A stretch of DNA of 64,000 bases from Burkholderiales bacterium (lineage in GTDB: Bacteria; Pseudomonadota; Gammaproteobacteria; Burkholderiales; Burkholderiaceae_C). This document shows, piece after piece, positions 8,085-19,590 of this stretch (the stretch's first letter is position 1; each line of letters opens with the position of its first letter). The position numbers were made by a program, and so were the translations under genes. Below the pieces are notes generated by a model. It saw only the letters and a list, made by a program, of their open reading frames with translations. It ran no database searches and was not told the origin of the DNA. The stretch spans positions 16,503 to 80,502 of the forward strand of contig JAJUGJ010000013.1 of the NCBI GenBank assembly GCA_029268225.1, written 5' to 3'.

Positions 8085-8747
8085 TCAGAACTTGAATTGG
8101 CTGGGTTCGGCAAAGCCGGTCAGGCGCGGCAGCACGGTGTCGAACAGCTGCTGGCTGCTGAACGCACCCTGGCCTTCGCGGGTGTAGCGGGTGGCGTACA
8201 TCATCGGCAACTGGCCGACCACGGCGACCAGGCGGCCGTTGGGCTTGAGTTGGTCGAGCAGCACCTGGGGCACTTCGGCCACGGAGCCGGCCAGCAGGAT
8301 GGCGTCGTAGGGGGCCTTGCCAGGGAAACCTTGGGTGCCGTCGGCCTGGGCCACCTCGACGTTGCTGATGCCAGCCTTCTTCAGGTTGGCGCGCGCAGCG
8401 GCCACGAGGCCAGCATCGGCGTCGATGGCGACCACGCGCTGGGCGAGGTGGGCCATGAGGGCGGCCATGTAGCCCGTGGCAGCGCCGATCAGCAGGACCG
8501 TTTCATCCCTTTGCAGGCTGATGTCTTGCACCAGACGGGCTTCGACGCGTGGGGCCAGCAGGGCGCGGCCGTTGCCCAGCGGGATCTCGAAGTCCATCAG
8601 GGCCTGGCTGCGGTGGGCTTCGGGCACGAAATCTTCACGGTGCACGGACGACAGCAGGTCCAGCACCGCGGGGTCCAGGACATCCCAGGGGCGGATCTGT
8701 TGCTCGATCATGTTGAAGCGGGCTTGTTCGACGTTCATGCTGGGCAT
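8085..8747 (-). CDS. pcm: Protein-L-isoaspartate O-methyltransferase-like protein (divergent)
   Basis: A 220-residue class I SAM-dependent methyltransferase annotated as Pcm in this bacterial group. The family N-terminus is visible (ARFNMIEQQIRPWDVLDPAVLDLL, REDFVPEAHR), as is the SAM-binding strand (ETVLLIGAATGYMAALMAHLAQRVVAIDAD) and the PYDAILLAGSVAEVP segment. Canonical isoaspartyl methyltransferases carry a GQTIS(Q)P active-site motif; here the equivalent stretch reads IPLGNGRALLAPRVEARL, with no Gln-Thr-Ile-Ser. The glycine-rich loop is also altered. It may therefore not repair isoaspartate. It sits between the RND pump and tolC; ATG 8738 is an alternative start. The fold call is solid, the activity is doubtful. 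Confidence 0.82.
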   Translation of the reverse strand: MPSMNVEQARFNMIEQQIRPWDVLDPAVLDLLSSVHREDFVPEAHRSQALMDFEIPLGNGRALLAPRVEARLVQDISLQRDETVLLIGAATGYMAALMAHLAQRVVAIDADAGLVAAARANLKKAGISNVEVAQADGTQGFPGKAPYDAILLAGSVAEVPQVLLDQLKPNGRLVAVVGQLPMMYATRYTREGQGAFSSQQLFDTVLPRLTGFAEPSQFKF

Positions 8748-8792
8748 CCTACGGGAGACGGTATGGAAAGGAATCCGGGTAAAACGGGCATT

Positions 8793-11987
<3,195 letters not shown>

Positions 11988-12001
11988 GGTGCGGGCCTGC
12001 T

Positions 12002-13216
12002 TCAGCGTGAGGCAGCTGGGGGCACGGCAGCGGCGGTGGCGCTCGCTGCGGCCGAGGAGACGCTCACCCGACTGCCTTCGCGCACGGTGCTGGCAGCGTC
12101 ACGCAGGATGCGATCACCCGGCTTTAAGCCTTGTCGAATTTCCACCCAGGCGTTGCGATGGCCGCCATCGGTTGCCGCGCCCGGTTCCGGAGCCTGGGCT
12201 CCGTGCAGCCCCAGTTGTACAGGGACGCGCACCACGCGGTCGCCATCGATGCGCAGGACCTCGTCGCGGCCGGTTTCTCGGGTGATCGCACTGGCGGGAA
12301 CGGCCAGGCCTTCACGGCGTTCCAGCAGGATCTCGCCCTGACCGAACAAGCCCTGACGCAGAGCCGGGTGGCGTGGCAGGCTCAGGTAGGCCATCACGGC
12401 ACGGGTGTCGGCAGTGGCGCTGGGATTGAGTCGGGCGATCTGGGCCTGCAGGGGGTCACTCAAGCCTTCGATGCGCAGGCTGGCGCTGGCGCCCACCTGC
12501 ACACGGGCCAGATCTTGGGGTGTCAGTGGGACTTGCCACTCCAGGCTGTCGAGGTCGACGATCTCGACGATGCGGGCATCGACGTTCAGGCGCTCACCGG
12601 GTTGAACAAAGCGTTGGGCGACTTGTCCGCCCAGGGGCGCGAGGATGCGGGTGTCTTGCCAGGCCTTGTCGGCCAGGCGGGCGGCGGCTTGGGCCGCCTC
12701 GAAGTTGGCACGCGTGGACGCGGCGTTGGACAGGGAGGCGTCGAGCGCCTGCCGCGAAATGAAGCCTTGCTGGACCAGAGCCTGGTTGTTGCGCAGCGTT
12801 TGTTCGGCATTGCGCCAGATGGCCTGTGCCGAGGCCGCTTGTTGCTGCGCCTGCTGACGGCGCAAGCCGACTTCCTGGGTGTCAAGTTGGCCGAGTGACT
12901 GACCCTGGCGCACCGTGTCGCCTTCGCGAACGTGCAGGGCCTGCAGTTCGGCGGCCACCTTGGCTTTGACCACTGCCGAACGCTGTGCCACGAGGCTGCC
13001 GGAGATGGGCAGGGACCAGCTCAGTGAGCGGGTGGTGACGGTGTAGGCATCTTGCGCACGCAACTGGATCACTTTGGCCTGAGCGCTCTCGGTGCTTTGG
13101 GCTAAGGCCGTTTGCTGGGCTTTGCGGGCCACGATGGCGCGGGCGATGCTGCCTCCGAGCACCAGGAGGGCCACGCACAGGGCCAGCCATTTCATCCACG
13201 AGGCCGATGTTTTCAT
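12002..13216 (-). CDS. RND efflux periplasmic adaptor (membrane fusion protein)
   Basis: A 404-residue HlyD/AcrA-type adaptor linking the RND pump to TolC. One N-terminal membrane anchor (MKWLALCVALLVLGGSIARAIV) has no lipobox. The lipoyl half-motifs VKAKVAAELQALHVREGDTVRQGQSLGQLD and APLGGQVAQRFVQPGERLNV flank an alpha-hairpin rich in Ala/Gln (about 115-185). The beta-barrel and membrane-proximal domains follow, with a loose Ala/Ser-rich C-terminus. ATG 13216 overlaps the stop of the tetR reading frame as ATGA, implying translational coupling; a longer in-frame start (13324) would lie inside tetR. Confidence 0.92.
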   Translation of the reverse strand: MKTSASWMKWLALCVALLVLGGSIARAIVARKAQQTALAQSTESAQAKVIQLRAQDAYTVTTRSLSWSLPISGSLVAQRSAVVKAKVAAELQALHVREGDTVRQGQSLGQLDTQEVGLRRQQAQQQAASAQAIWRNAEQTLRNNQALVQQGFISRQALDASLSNAASTRANFEAAQAAARLADKAWQDTRILAPLGGQVAQRFVQPGERLNVDARIVEIVDLDSLEWQVPLTPQDLARVQVGASASLRIEGLSDPLQAQIARLNPSATADTRAVMAYLSLPRHPALRQGLFGQGEILLERREGLAVPASAITRETGRDEVLRIDGDRVVRVPVQLGLHGAQAPEPGAATDGGHRNAWVEIRQGLKPGDRILRDAASTVREGSRVSVSSAAASATAAAVPPAASR

Positions 13217-13883
13217 GAGGAGGCGGGTCCAGACGGGTGAGGGGTGGCGAGTCCGTGCAGCAGAATCTCGACCTGGGTGCTGAGGAACTGTTCGGGGTCC
13301 AGCGGGACCGAGTTGACCGCACACACCGAGGTGCAGCGCTTGTACAGGATCAGAAACTGCACCGGGGCGATCATGCCGTGCACGTCCGATGTGATGTCGA
13401 GTGTGCGGAACTCGCCGCGCGCCATGCCACGCTCCAGCACGCGGCGCAGCAAGGCGTGGTGGGTGCGAGCACTTCGTCCATGTAGAACTGGGCGAGGTCA
13501 GGGAAGGCGGTGGCCTCGTTCATCAGCAGCACGACCAAGCCGGCCGCTTCCGATGAGCCCACGCGCAGCCACCAGGTGGTGGCAAGTTGGTGCAGCAAGG
13601 CGGCGCTGGGGCCGTCGTGCACATCGGCCAGGTTGCCGGCTTCGACGATGACCTGGGTCAGGTAGTGCCGCACCACGGCTTTGAAGAGCTCGTCTTTGCT
13701 CGGGTAGTAGAGGTAGAGCGTGCCTTTGGACACACCAGCTTCGCGGGCCACCTCTTCAATGCGGGTGCCCGCCAGGCCTTTGCGCAGGAACAGGCGCAGT
13801 CCCGCTTCCAGCAATTCCTGGGGGCGGGCCGCCTTGCGTCGCTGGCGCGTGCGGGTGGCGGGAGACGTGTCGGGCTCGCTCAA
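13213..13883 (-). pseudogene. TetR/AcrR-family repressor of the efflux operon, split by a one-base frameshift
   Basis: The N-terminal helix-turn-helix is intact (RPQELLEAGLRLFLRKGLAGTRIEEVAREAGVSKGTLYLYYPSKDELFKAVV). The first frame then runs to EVLAPT and continues as a nonsense tail (TPCCAACWSVAW...). The proper C-terminus continues in another frame as HALLRRVLERGMARGEFRTLDITSDVHGMIAPVQFLILYKRC..., an AefR-like ligand domain. One extra base near 13459 would join both parts into a 223-residue protein whose stop overlaps the adaptor start (ATGA, 13213-13216). So either a base is missing from the assembly or the repressor was recently disabled. If the mutation is real, a 170-residue product with a wrong C-terminus is made and the pump may be derepressed. 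Confidence 0.85.
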
Positions 13884-13903
13884 ACGGAAGGGCTCTCAGT
13901 AAC

Positions 13904-13917
13904 TGACCGGTGGGTCA
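13904..13917. promoter_or_regulatory. Palindromic TetR-type operator before tetR-efflux operon
   Basis: TGACC (13904-13908), GGTG, GGTCA (13913-13917): perfect 5-bp arms around a 4-base centre, a layout common among efflux TetR/AcrR operators. It lies 21 bases from the tetR start and directly downstream of the -10 on the minus strand, covering the expected transcription start. Autorepression is inferred. Confidence 0.6.
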
Positions 13918-13919
13918 TT

Positions 13920-13949
13920 AATGTAGCGGCGGCTTTGGCGTGTGGTCAA
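13920..13949 (-). promoter_or_regulatory. Putative sigma-70 promoter of the tetR-efflux operon
   Basis: On the minus strand: -35 TTGACC (13949-13944), an 18-base spacer and -10 TACATT (13925-13920). It faces the tetR start and abuts the palindrome at 13904-13917. Confidence 0.5.
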
Positions 13950-13998
13950 TCGGGCCGGGCGGGAGGGTGTGTTCAGACGAGGGAATGAATCATGAATA

Positions 13999-14457
13999 AT
14001 GTTTCACATGAGCAGCAGACCCCAACCCCAGAGCCGGGCGGCCTACGCCCATTTCAGCCCCATCACCACTCGCTGGATGGACAACGACATCTACGGTCAT
14101 GTCAACAACGTGACCTATTACAGCTACTTCGACACGGCGGTGAACCGCTATCTGATCGACGCGGGTGTGCTGGACATCCATGCAGGCGATGTCATTGGTC
14201 TGGTGATCGAGACGCACTGCAACTACTTTGCCCCGCTCGCTTTCCCGCGCAATGTGGAGGCGGGCATCCGCGTGGCCCACATCGGCAAGAGCAGCGTGCG
14301 TTACGAGATCGGCCTGTTCGAAGAGGGGGAGCCGCAGTCGGCTGCCAGCGGCCACTTCGTGCATGTGTATGTGGACCGTGCCACGCGCCGACCCACCGAA
14401 TTGCCCGAGACCTTTGTGCGAGCCCTGCAGGCCTTGCAACTGCCCGAGTCGGCCTGA
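13999..14457 (+). CDS. Acyl-CoA thioesterase, 4HBT hotdog family (YbgC/FadM-like)
   Basis: A 152-residue single-hotdog thioesterase that hydrolyses acyl-CoA to free acid and CoA. The family signature TTRWMDNDIYGHVNNVTYYSYFDTAVNRYL holds the Asp-x-x-x-H-x-N-N catalytic loop, followed by ETHCNYFAPLAFPRNVEAGIRVAHIGKSSVRYEIGLF. ATG 13999 or the ATG at 14008 (MSSRPQP) could start translation; both are in frame and the difference is three codons. It reads away from the efflux operon and leads a plus-strand series of acyl-CoA genes. Substrate chain length is not readable. Confidence 0.88.
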   Translation: MFHMSSRPQPQSRAAYAHFSPITTRWMDNDIYGHVNNVTYYSYFDTAVNRYLIDAGVLDIHAGDVIGLVIETHCNYFAPLAFPRNVEAGIRVAHIGKSSVRYEIGLFEEGEPQSAASGHFVHVYVDRATRRPTELPETFVRALQALQLPESA

Positions 14458-14504
14458 GTTGACCGTTCCCCTTGTTTCCTCTCCTTTGCAGTCTGGACTT
14501 TGTC

Positions 14505-15239
14505 ATGAGTCATCCCGCCTCGGTGTCACGCGCGCCCGATCTCATCACCCCTGAGCGCACGGCCGCTGTGGACGCGGCCATCACGTCGCGTCGTTCGATC
14601 CGTCGATTCCTGCCCACCGAGGTGCCGCGTGCTGTCGTGGAAGACATCTTGCGCGTGGCCTCGCGGGCGCCCTCGGGCACCAACACCCAGCCTTGGCGCG
14701 TGCATGTGCTGACCGGGGCGAGTCTGAAAGCGCTGGTGGACCGTTTGATGGCGGCGTACAACGACCCGGCGCAGGTGGGCTTGCATCAGGAGGAGTACGA
14801 CTACTACCCGAAGGAGTGGATCTCCCCCTTCATCGACCGCCGCCGCAAGGTGGGTTGGGATCTGTACAGCCTGTTGGGCATTGCCAAGGGCGACAAGGTA
14901 CGCATGCATGAGCAGACCGGGCGCAACTTCCGCTTCTTTGACGCGCCGGTGGGCATGATCTTCACCATCGACCGGGTGATGGGCCAGGGCAGCTTGCTGG
15001 ATTACGGCATGTTCCTGGAGAACATCATGGTGGCCGCGCGTGCGCGCGGACTGGACACCTGCGCGCAAGCCGCTTTCAATGCCTACCACGCTTTGATTTC
15101 GGACCAGCTGGGTCTGGATGCCGAGCGCGAGATGGTGGTCGTGGGCATGGCCCTGGGGCACGCCGACCCGGAGGCCATTGAGAACTCATTGCTTGCGGAG
15201 CGTGTAACGGTGTCCGAGTTTGCGACTTTTTGGCCTTGA
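14505..15239 (+). CDS. Nitroreductase-family flavoprotein
   Basis: A 244-residue FMN-dependent NAD(P)H oxidoreductase. The N-terminal FMN phosphate-binding motif is clear (AAITSRRSIRRFLPTEVPRAVVEDILRVASRAPSGTNTQPWRVHVL), and the C-terminal part shows MVAARARGLDTCAQAAFNAYHALI and VVVGMALGHADPEAIENSL. I chose ATG 14505 (MSHPASV) since the family begins close to the arginine motif; an in-frame ATG 33 bases earlier adds a hydrophobic leader without support. It lies between a thioesterase and an acyl-CoA ligase, but a direct role in that pathway is not shown. Confidence 0.88.
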   Translation: MSHPASVSRAPDLITPERTAAVDAAITSRRSIRRFLPTEVPRAVVEDILRVASRAPSGTNTQPWRVHVLTGASLKALVDRLMAAYNDPAQVGLHQEEYDYYPKEWISPFIDRRRKVGWDLYSLLGIAKGDKVRMHEQTGRNFRFFDAPVGMIFTIDRVMGQGSLLDYGMFLENIMVAARARGLDTCAQAAFNAYHALISDQLGLDAEREMVVVGMALGHADPEAIENSLLAERVTVSEFATFWP

Positions 15240-15401
15240 TTTGACGCAGTTTGGCCCTTTTTTCTAGGGTCTTCACGGGGGTCAAGGGCTTCGGAGCGCC
15301 GGACAAACAGGTCTATGATTTTGAGGATGTGGAAGGCGGCATTGTCAAAATAGCGTGCTGTCGTCAACCACCAATCTGCGTGTCTTTCCGGAGGACGACC
15401 T

Positions 15402-17033
15402 ATGAGCCTGATGGGCCAAATGATGCAAATGCCCCTGTTGATTTCGTCGCTGCTGACCCATGCAGCGCGTCACAACGGGGATATCGAGGTGGTGTCCAAG
15501 CGTGTCGAAGGCGACATCCACCGCACCAACTGGGCCGAGGTGGAGTTGCGTTCGCGCAAGCTGGCACAGGCGCTGGCCCGTCTGGGCTGCGAGGCGGGTG
15601 ACCGCATCGGTACCCTGGCCTGGAACGGCTACCGTCACCTGGAGATCTATTACGGCGTGTCGGGCTCGGAGTTGGTGTGCCACACCATCAACCCCCGTCT
15701 GTTCCCCCAGCAGGTGGCCTGGATCATCAACGACGCGCAGGACAAGGTCATCTTCGTGGACCTGAACATCCTGCCGTTGGTGGAGAAGCTGGTGCCCTCG
15801 CTGCCGTCCGTCAAGCACGTGGTGCTGATGTGCGACCGTGACAACATGCCGCGTGAGCACTCGCTGCCCAGCCTGCTGTGCTACGAAGATCTGATCGACG
15901 CCGAAGACGGCAACTACACCTGGCCGTCGTTCGATGAGAACGCCGCCGCCAGCATCTGCTACACCTCGGGCACGACCGGCAACCCCAAGGGCGCCGTGTA
16001 CTCGCACCGCTCCTCCGTGTTGCACGCGTACGCCGTGGCGCTGCCGGATGCCATGTGCATCAAGGGCACCGATGTGGTCCTGCCTGTGGTGCCGATGTTC
16101 CACGTCAACGCCTGGGGTACACCGTACGCCACCGCGCTGGTGGGCTGCAAGCTGGTGCTGCCGGGCCATCACCTTGACGGCGAGTCGCTCTACAAGCTGT
16201 TCGAATCCGAAGGCGTGACGATGAGCGCCGGCGTGCCGACCATCTGGATGGGCCTGCTGAATTACGTCAAGGCCAACAACCTGAAGTTCAGCACCTTCAA
16301 GACCACGGTGATCGGTGGCGCGGCCTGCCCGCCTTCGATGATCCGCACCTTCGAGAACGACTACAACGTCGAGGTGGTGCACGCCTGGGGCATGACCGAG
16401 TTGTCGCCGGTGGGCACGCTGGGCCGCCTGAAGTCCAAGCACGCCAACCTGGCGCCCGAGGCCAAGCAGAAGATCCTGGAAAAGCAGGGCAAGTCGGTGT
16501 TCGGTGTGGACATGCGTATCGTGGACGCCGAGGGCAATGTGCAGCCCTGGAACGGCGTGGCGACGGGCGATCTGGAGGTGCGCGGTCACTGGGTGATCAG
16601 CAGCTACTTCAACGTCGACAAGTCGCCGCTGCACGATGGCTGGTTCCCCACGGGGGACGTGGCCACCATCGACTCGGATGGCTACATGCAGATCACCGAC
16701 CGTTCCAAGGACGTGATCAAGTCGGGCGGGGAGTGGATCAGCTCCATCGAGCTGGAAAACGTGTTGATGGGCCATCCGGCCGTGCACGAAGCGGCAGCCA
16801 TTGCGGCGCATCACCCCAAGTGGGACGAGCGCCCCTTGATGGTGGTGGTCAAGAAGCCGGGTGCCGAGGTGACCAAGGAGGAGTTGTTGGCCTTCTACAA
16901 GGGCAAGATCCCGAACTGGCAGACCCCGGACGACATCGTGTTCGTGGACGAGCTGCCGCACACGGCCACGGGCAAGCTGTACAAGCTCAAGCTGCGTGAG
17001 CAGTATCGCGATTACAAGCTGCCAACGGCCTGA
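15402..17033 (+). CDS. Fatty-acid/carboxylate--CoA ligase (AMP-binding, AlkK/DmdB-like)
   Basis: A 543-residue ANL-superfamily enzyme that activates a carboxylic acid to its CoA thioester through an acyl-adenylate. The P-loop-like core motif is [20 protein letters not shown]. Further motifs are [14 protein letters not shown], the hinge region [35 protein letters not shown], and the C-terminal catalytic Lys in [15 protein letters not shown]. The N-terminus ([24 protein letters not shown]) is that of the medium-chain/3-methylthiopropionate ligase branch. A GGAGGA ribosome site precedes the ATG and a strong terminator follows. It is the likely entry step to the beta-oxidation genes downstream; the exact acid is unknown. 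Confidence 0.92.
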   Translation: MSLMGQMMQMPLLISSLLTHAARHNGDIEVVSKRVEGDIHRTNWAEVELRSRKLAQALARLGCEAGDRIGTLAWNGYRHLEIYYGVSGSELVCHTINPRLFPQQVAWIINDAQDKVIFVDLNILPLVEKLVPSLPSVKHVVLMCDRDNMPREHSLPSLLCYEDLIDAEDGNYTWPSFDENAAASICYTSGTTGNPKGAVYSHRSSVLHAYAVALPDAMCIKGTDVVLPVVPMFHVNAWGTPYATALVGCKLVLPGHHLDGESLYKLFESEGVTMSAGVPTIWMGLLNYVKANNLKFSTFKTTVIGGAACPPSMIRTFENDYNVEVVHAWGMTELSPVGTLGRLKSKHANLAPEAKQKILEKQGKSVFGVDMRIVDAEGNVQPWNGVATGDLEVRGHWVISSYFNVDKSPLHDGWFPTGDVATIDSDGYMQITDRSKDVIKSGGEWISSIELENVLMGHPAVHEAAAIAAHHPKWDERPLMVVVKKPGAEVTKEELLAFYKGKIPNWQTPDDIVFVDELPHTATGKLYKLKLREQYRDYKLPTA

Positions 17034-17067
17034 CGCCTCAGCGCAAACCCTGTATTCAAGGGTTAAC

Positions 17068-17094
17068 AAGGACACCTTCGGGTGTCCTTTTTTC
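17068..17094 (+). terminator. Rho-independent terminator after acyl-CoA ligase
   Basis: Stem AAGGACACC (17068-17076), tetraloop TTCG, GGTGTCCTT (17081-17089), then a T-rich run. It separates the ligase from the Liv operon. Confidence 0.92.
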
Positions 17095-17218
17095 TTTGTG
17101 AACTGCAGAGTGGAATGCGTGTTCGCACATTACGGGAAAGCTCTGACTGACCCCCGCGAACATGGGGGATAGATTGGGAGGGTAACGACTTCCGATCCCC
17201 CCGAATAAGGAGCTAGCG

Positions 17219-18454
17219 ATGCGATTCCCTGTACGAGCAATGAGCGTGATGGTGGCGGCCTCTTTGAGCGCCGGTGCGGTGTTTGCCCAGAAGGGTGAGA
17301 CCGTCAAAGTCGCCTGGATCGATCCGCTGTCGGGCCTGATGGCCAGCGTGGGTCAGAACCAGCTCAAGAGCTACCAATTTGTCGCTGAAAAGCTCAACGC
17401 CAACAACCCGGCTGGCGTGAAGTTCGAGATCGTCAGCATCGACAACAAGCTGAGCCCTGCCGAAACCTTGAACGCGCTGAAGTCGGCTGCGGACCAGGGC
17501 GTGCGTTACGTGGTGCAGGGTCTGGGTTCGGGCGCCGCCACGGCCCTGATCGACGGCATCAACAAGCACAACCAGCGCAACCCCGGCAAGGAAATCGTCT
17601 TCCTGAACTACGCCGCGGTGGACCCCGATCTGACCAACAGCAAGTGCAGCTTCTGGCACTTCCGTCTGGACGCCGACACCTCCATGAAGATGGAAGCCAT
17701 GACCACCTTCATCAAGGACCAGAAGGACGTCCAGAAGGTCTACCTGATCAACCAGAACTACGCGCACGGCCACCAGGTCTCCAAGTACGCGAAGGAAAAC
17801 CTCAAGCGCAAGCGCCCGGACATCCAGGTGGTGGGCGACGACCTGCACCCGCTGGCCCAGGTGCGTGACTTCGCGCCGTATGTCGCCAAGATCAAGGCCT
17901 CGGGTGCCGATACCGTGATCACGGGCAACTGGGGTTCGGACCTGTCGCTGTTGGTGAAGGCCGCCAACGACGCCGGCCTGACGGCCAAGTTCTACACCTA
18001 CTACGCCAACTTCGGTGGCACGCCCACCGCTCTGGGCAAGGCTGCCAACGGCCGTGTCTATCAGATCGGCTATGGGCACTACAACCTGGGGGGGCTGAAT
18101 GGTCAGTTGGTGAACGAGTTCAAGAAGCGTTTCAATGACGACTACTACTCCGCCGCGACCTACTCGGGCCTGCAGATGCTGACGATCGCGATGGCCAACG
18201 CCAAGTCGACGGACCCAGTCAAGGTGGCCTACGCGATGGAAGGTCTGAAGTTCAAGACCTTCAATGGTGAGGTCGAGATGCGCAAGAGCGATCATCAGAT
18301 GCAGCAGCCTGTGTTCCTGACCAAATGGGCGCCAGTGGATGCCAAGAACCCGTACAACGTGGAAGGCACGGGCATGACCTTTGTGCCGGTCAAGCAGTTT
18401 GACGCGTACGTGGCCAGCACGCCCACTTCGTGCCAGATGAAGCGCCCTTCTTGA
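17219..18454 (+). CDS. livK: Branched-chain amino acid-type ABC transporter substrate-binding protein
   Basis: A 411-residue periplasmic LivK-type (Peripla_BP_6) receptor. The signal peptide MRFPVRAMSVMVAASLSAGAVFA precedes the mature start QKGETVKVAWIDPLSGLMASVGQNQLKSYQFVAEKLN, the usual first lobe. Later come VQGLGSGAATALIDGI, VYLINQNYAHGHQVSKYAKENLKR and DTVITGNWGSDLSLLVKAANDAGL. AAGGAG precedes the ATG at good spacing. A hairpin terminator sits between it and the permease genes, which would keep the receptor in excess. In this group such systems carry amino acids, amides, urea or aromatic/fatty acids; the acyl-CoA gene neighbours point to a carboxylic acid ligand, as an inference. Confidence 0.92.
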   Translation: MRFPVRAMSVMVAASLSAGAVFAQKGETVKVAWIDPLSGLMASVGQNQLKSYQFVAEKLNANNPAGVKFEIVSIDNKLSPAETLNALKSAADQGVRYVVQGLGSGAATALIDGINKHNQRNPGKEIVFLNYAAVDPDLTNSKCSFWHFRLDADTSMKMEAMTTFIKDQKDVQKVYLINQNYAHGHQVSKYAKENLKRKRPDIQVVGDDLHPLAQVRDFAPYVAKIKASGADTVITGNWGSDLSLLVKAANDAGLTAKFYTYYANFGGTPTALGKAANGRVYQIGYGHYNLGGLNGQLVNEFKKRFNDDYYSAATYSGLQMLTIAMANAKSTDPVKVAYAMEGLKFKTFNGEVEMRKSDHQMQQPVFLTKWAPVDAKNPYNVEGTGMTFVPVKQFDAYVASTPTSCQMKRPS

Positions 18455-18467
18455 TGTGAGGCGCTGA

Positions 18468-18509
18468 GGGCATGCGAGGGCGCTACGGCGCGTCGCATGC
18501 CCTTTTTTT
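18468..18509 (+). terminator. Intrinsic terminator / attenuator between livK and livH
   Basis: Perfect 10-bp stem GGGCATGCGA (18468-18477) / TCGCATGCCC (18493-18502), 15-base loop, then seven T. It stands inside the presumed livKHMGF operon. Confidence 0.9.
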
Positions 18510-18560
18510 GACCTGATCGTGGTGCCGGCTTGGCCGGTGAACGAACTCTGCGGGCCAGTC

Positions 18561-19583
18561 ATGGAAACGTTTTTTGTCTTTGCCCTCAACGGGCTCAGCT
18601 ACGGGCTGCTGCTGTTCATGCTCAGCTCCGGGTTGACGCTCATTTTCAGCATGATGGGCGTGCTGAACTTTGCGCACACCAGCTTCTACATGTTGGGTGC
18701 TTACTTCGCTTATGCGCTCACGGGCAGCATCGGTTTCTTTCCCGCCTTGATCGTGGCGCCGCTGCTGGTGGGCGCGCTGGGCGCGGCGTTCGAGCGCTAT
18801 TCGGTGCGCAAGGTGCATCCTTATGGTCATGTGCCCGAACTGCTGGTGACCTTCGGCCTGTCGTATGTGGTGCTGGAAGTGGTGCGCCTGATCTGGGGCC
18901 CGGCCAACGTGGACTATCGCGTGCCCGAGGCGCTGGATGGGGCCTTGTTCACCCTGGCCAACATCCAGGGGCATGGCCTGAGCTGGTTTGCGGGCGCCGG
19001 TGATGCGGCGATTTGTGCAGCCGCCGGCAACTCTTGCACCCAGTTCCCGATGTACCGCGGCTTCATGGCCATGGTGGCTTTGGCGATGCTGGTGGCCTTG
19101 TGGCTGCTGCTGACCCGTACCCGCATCGGTCTGATCATCCAGGCTGCGCTGACGCACCCCGAGATGACCCAGTCGCTGGGTCACAACGTCCCGCGCGTGA
19201 TGATGGGTGTGTTCGGGGGCGGTTGTGCCCTGGCTGGTCTGGCTGGCGTCATCGGGGGCAACGCCTTCGTGACCGAGCCGAACATGGCGGCCTCGGTGGG
19301 CGCCATCATCTTCGTGGTGGTGGTCGTTGGCGGCATGGGCTCGCTGGCGGGGGCCTTCCTGGCCTCCATCCTGATTGGCCTGATCCAGACCTTTGCCGTG
19401 GTCATCGACGTGTCGGTGGTGTCGGTGATGGAGAAGCTGGGCAACCCGGTGGCCTTTGACCACTGGGCTTACCCGATCCTGAAGATCTCGGTGTCGCAGA
19501 TGGCGCCGATCCTGCCCTACCTCCTGTTGGTGCTGATCCTGATCTTCCGACCCAAGGGCCTGCTGGGCACCCGCGAGGAGTAA
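18561..19583 (+). CDS. livH: Liv-type ABC transporter permease LivH
   Basis: A 340-residue integral membrane protein with about eight hydrophobic helices. It opens METFFVFALNGLSYGLLLFMLSSGLTLIFSMMGVLNFAHTSFYMLGAYFAY, a hallmark of LivH, and has the conserved late motif AFVTEPNMAASVGAIIFVVVVVGGMGSLAGAFLASILIGLIQTF. ATG 18561 is chosen because the LivH family begins at this methionine; the in-frame GTG at 18519 adds 14 residues before the first helix. An Ala/Gly-rich periplasmic loop with two Cys (AAICAAAGNSCTQFP) is present. livM follows after 7 bases. Confidence 0.93.
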   Translation: METFFVFALNGLSYGLLLFMLSSGLTLIFSMMGVLNFAHTSFYMLGAYFAYALTGSIGFFPALIVAPLLVGALGAAFERYSVRKVHPYGHVPELLVTFGLSYVVLEVVRLIWGPANVDYRVPEALDGALFTLANIQGHGLSWFAGAGDAAICAAAGNSCTQFPMYRGFMAMVALAMLVALWLLLTRTRIGLIIQAALTHPEMTQSLGHNVPRVMMGVFGGGCALAGLAGVIGGNAFVTEPNMAASVGAIIFVVVVVGGMGSLAGAFLASILIGLIQTFAVVIDVSVVSVMEKLGNPVAFDHWAYPILKISVSQMAPILPYLLLVLILIFRPKGLLGTREE

Positions 19584-19590
19584 AGAGACC

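Noticed and set aside
17151..17168. CCCCC-N8-GGGGG repeat before livK as an operator
   Set aside because: Low-complexity G/C arms of five bases are expected by chance in this GC-rich DNA.
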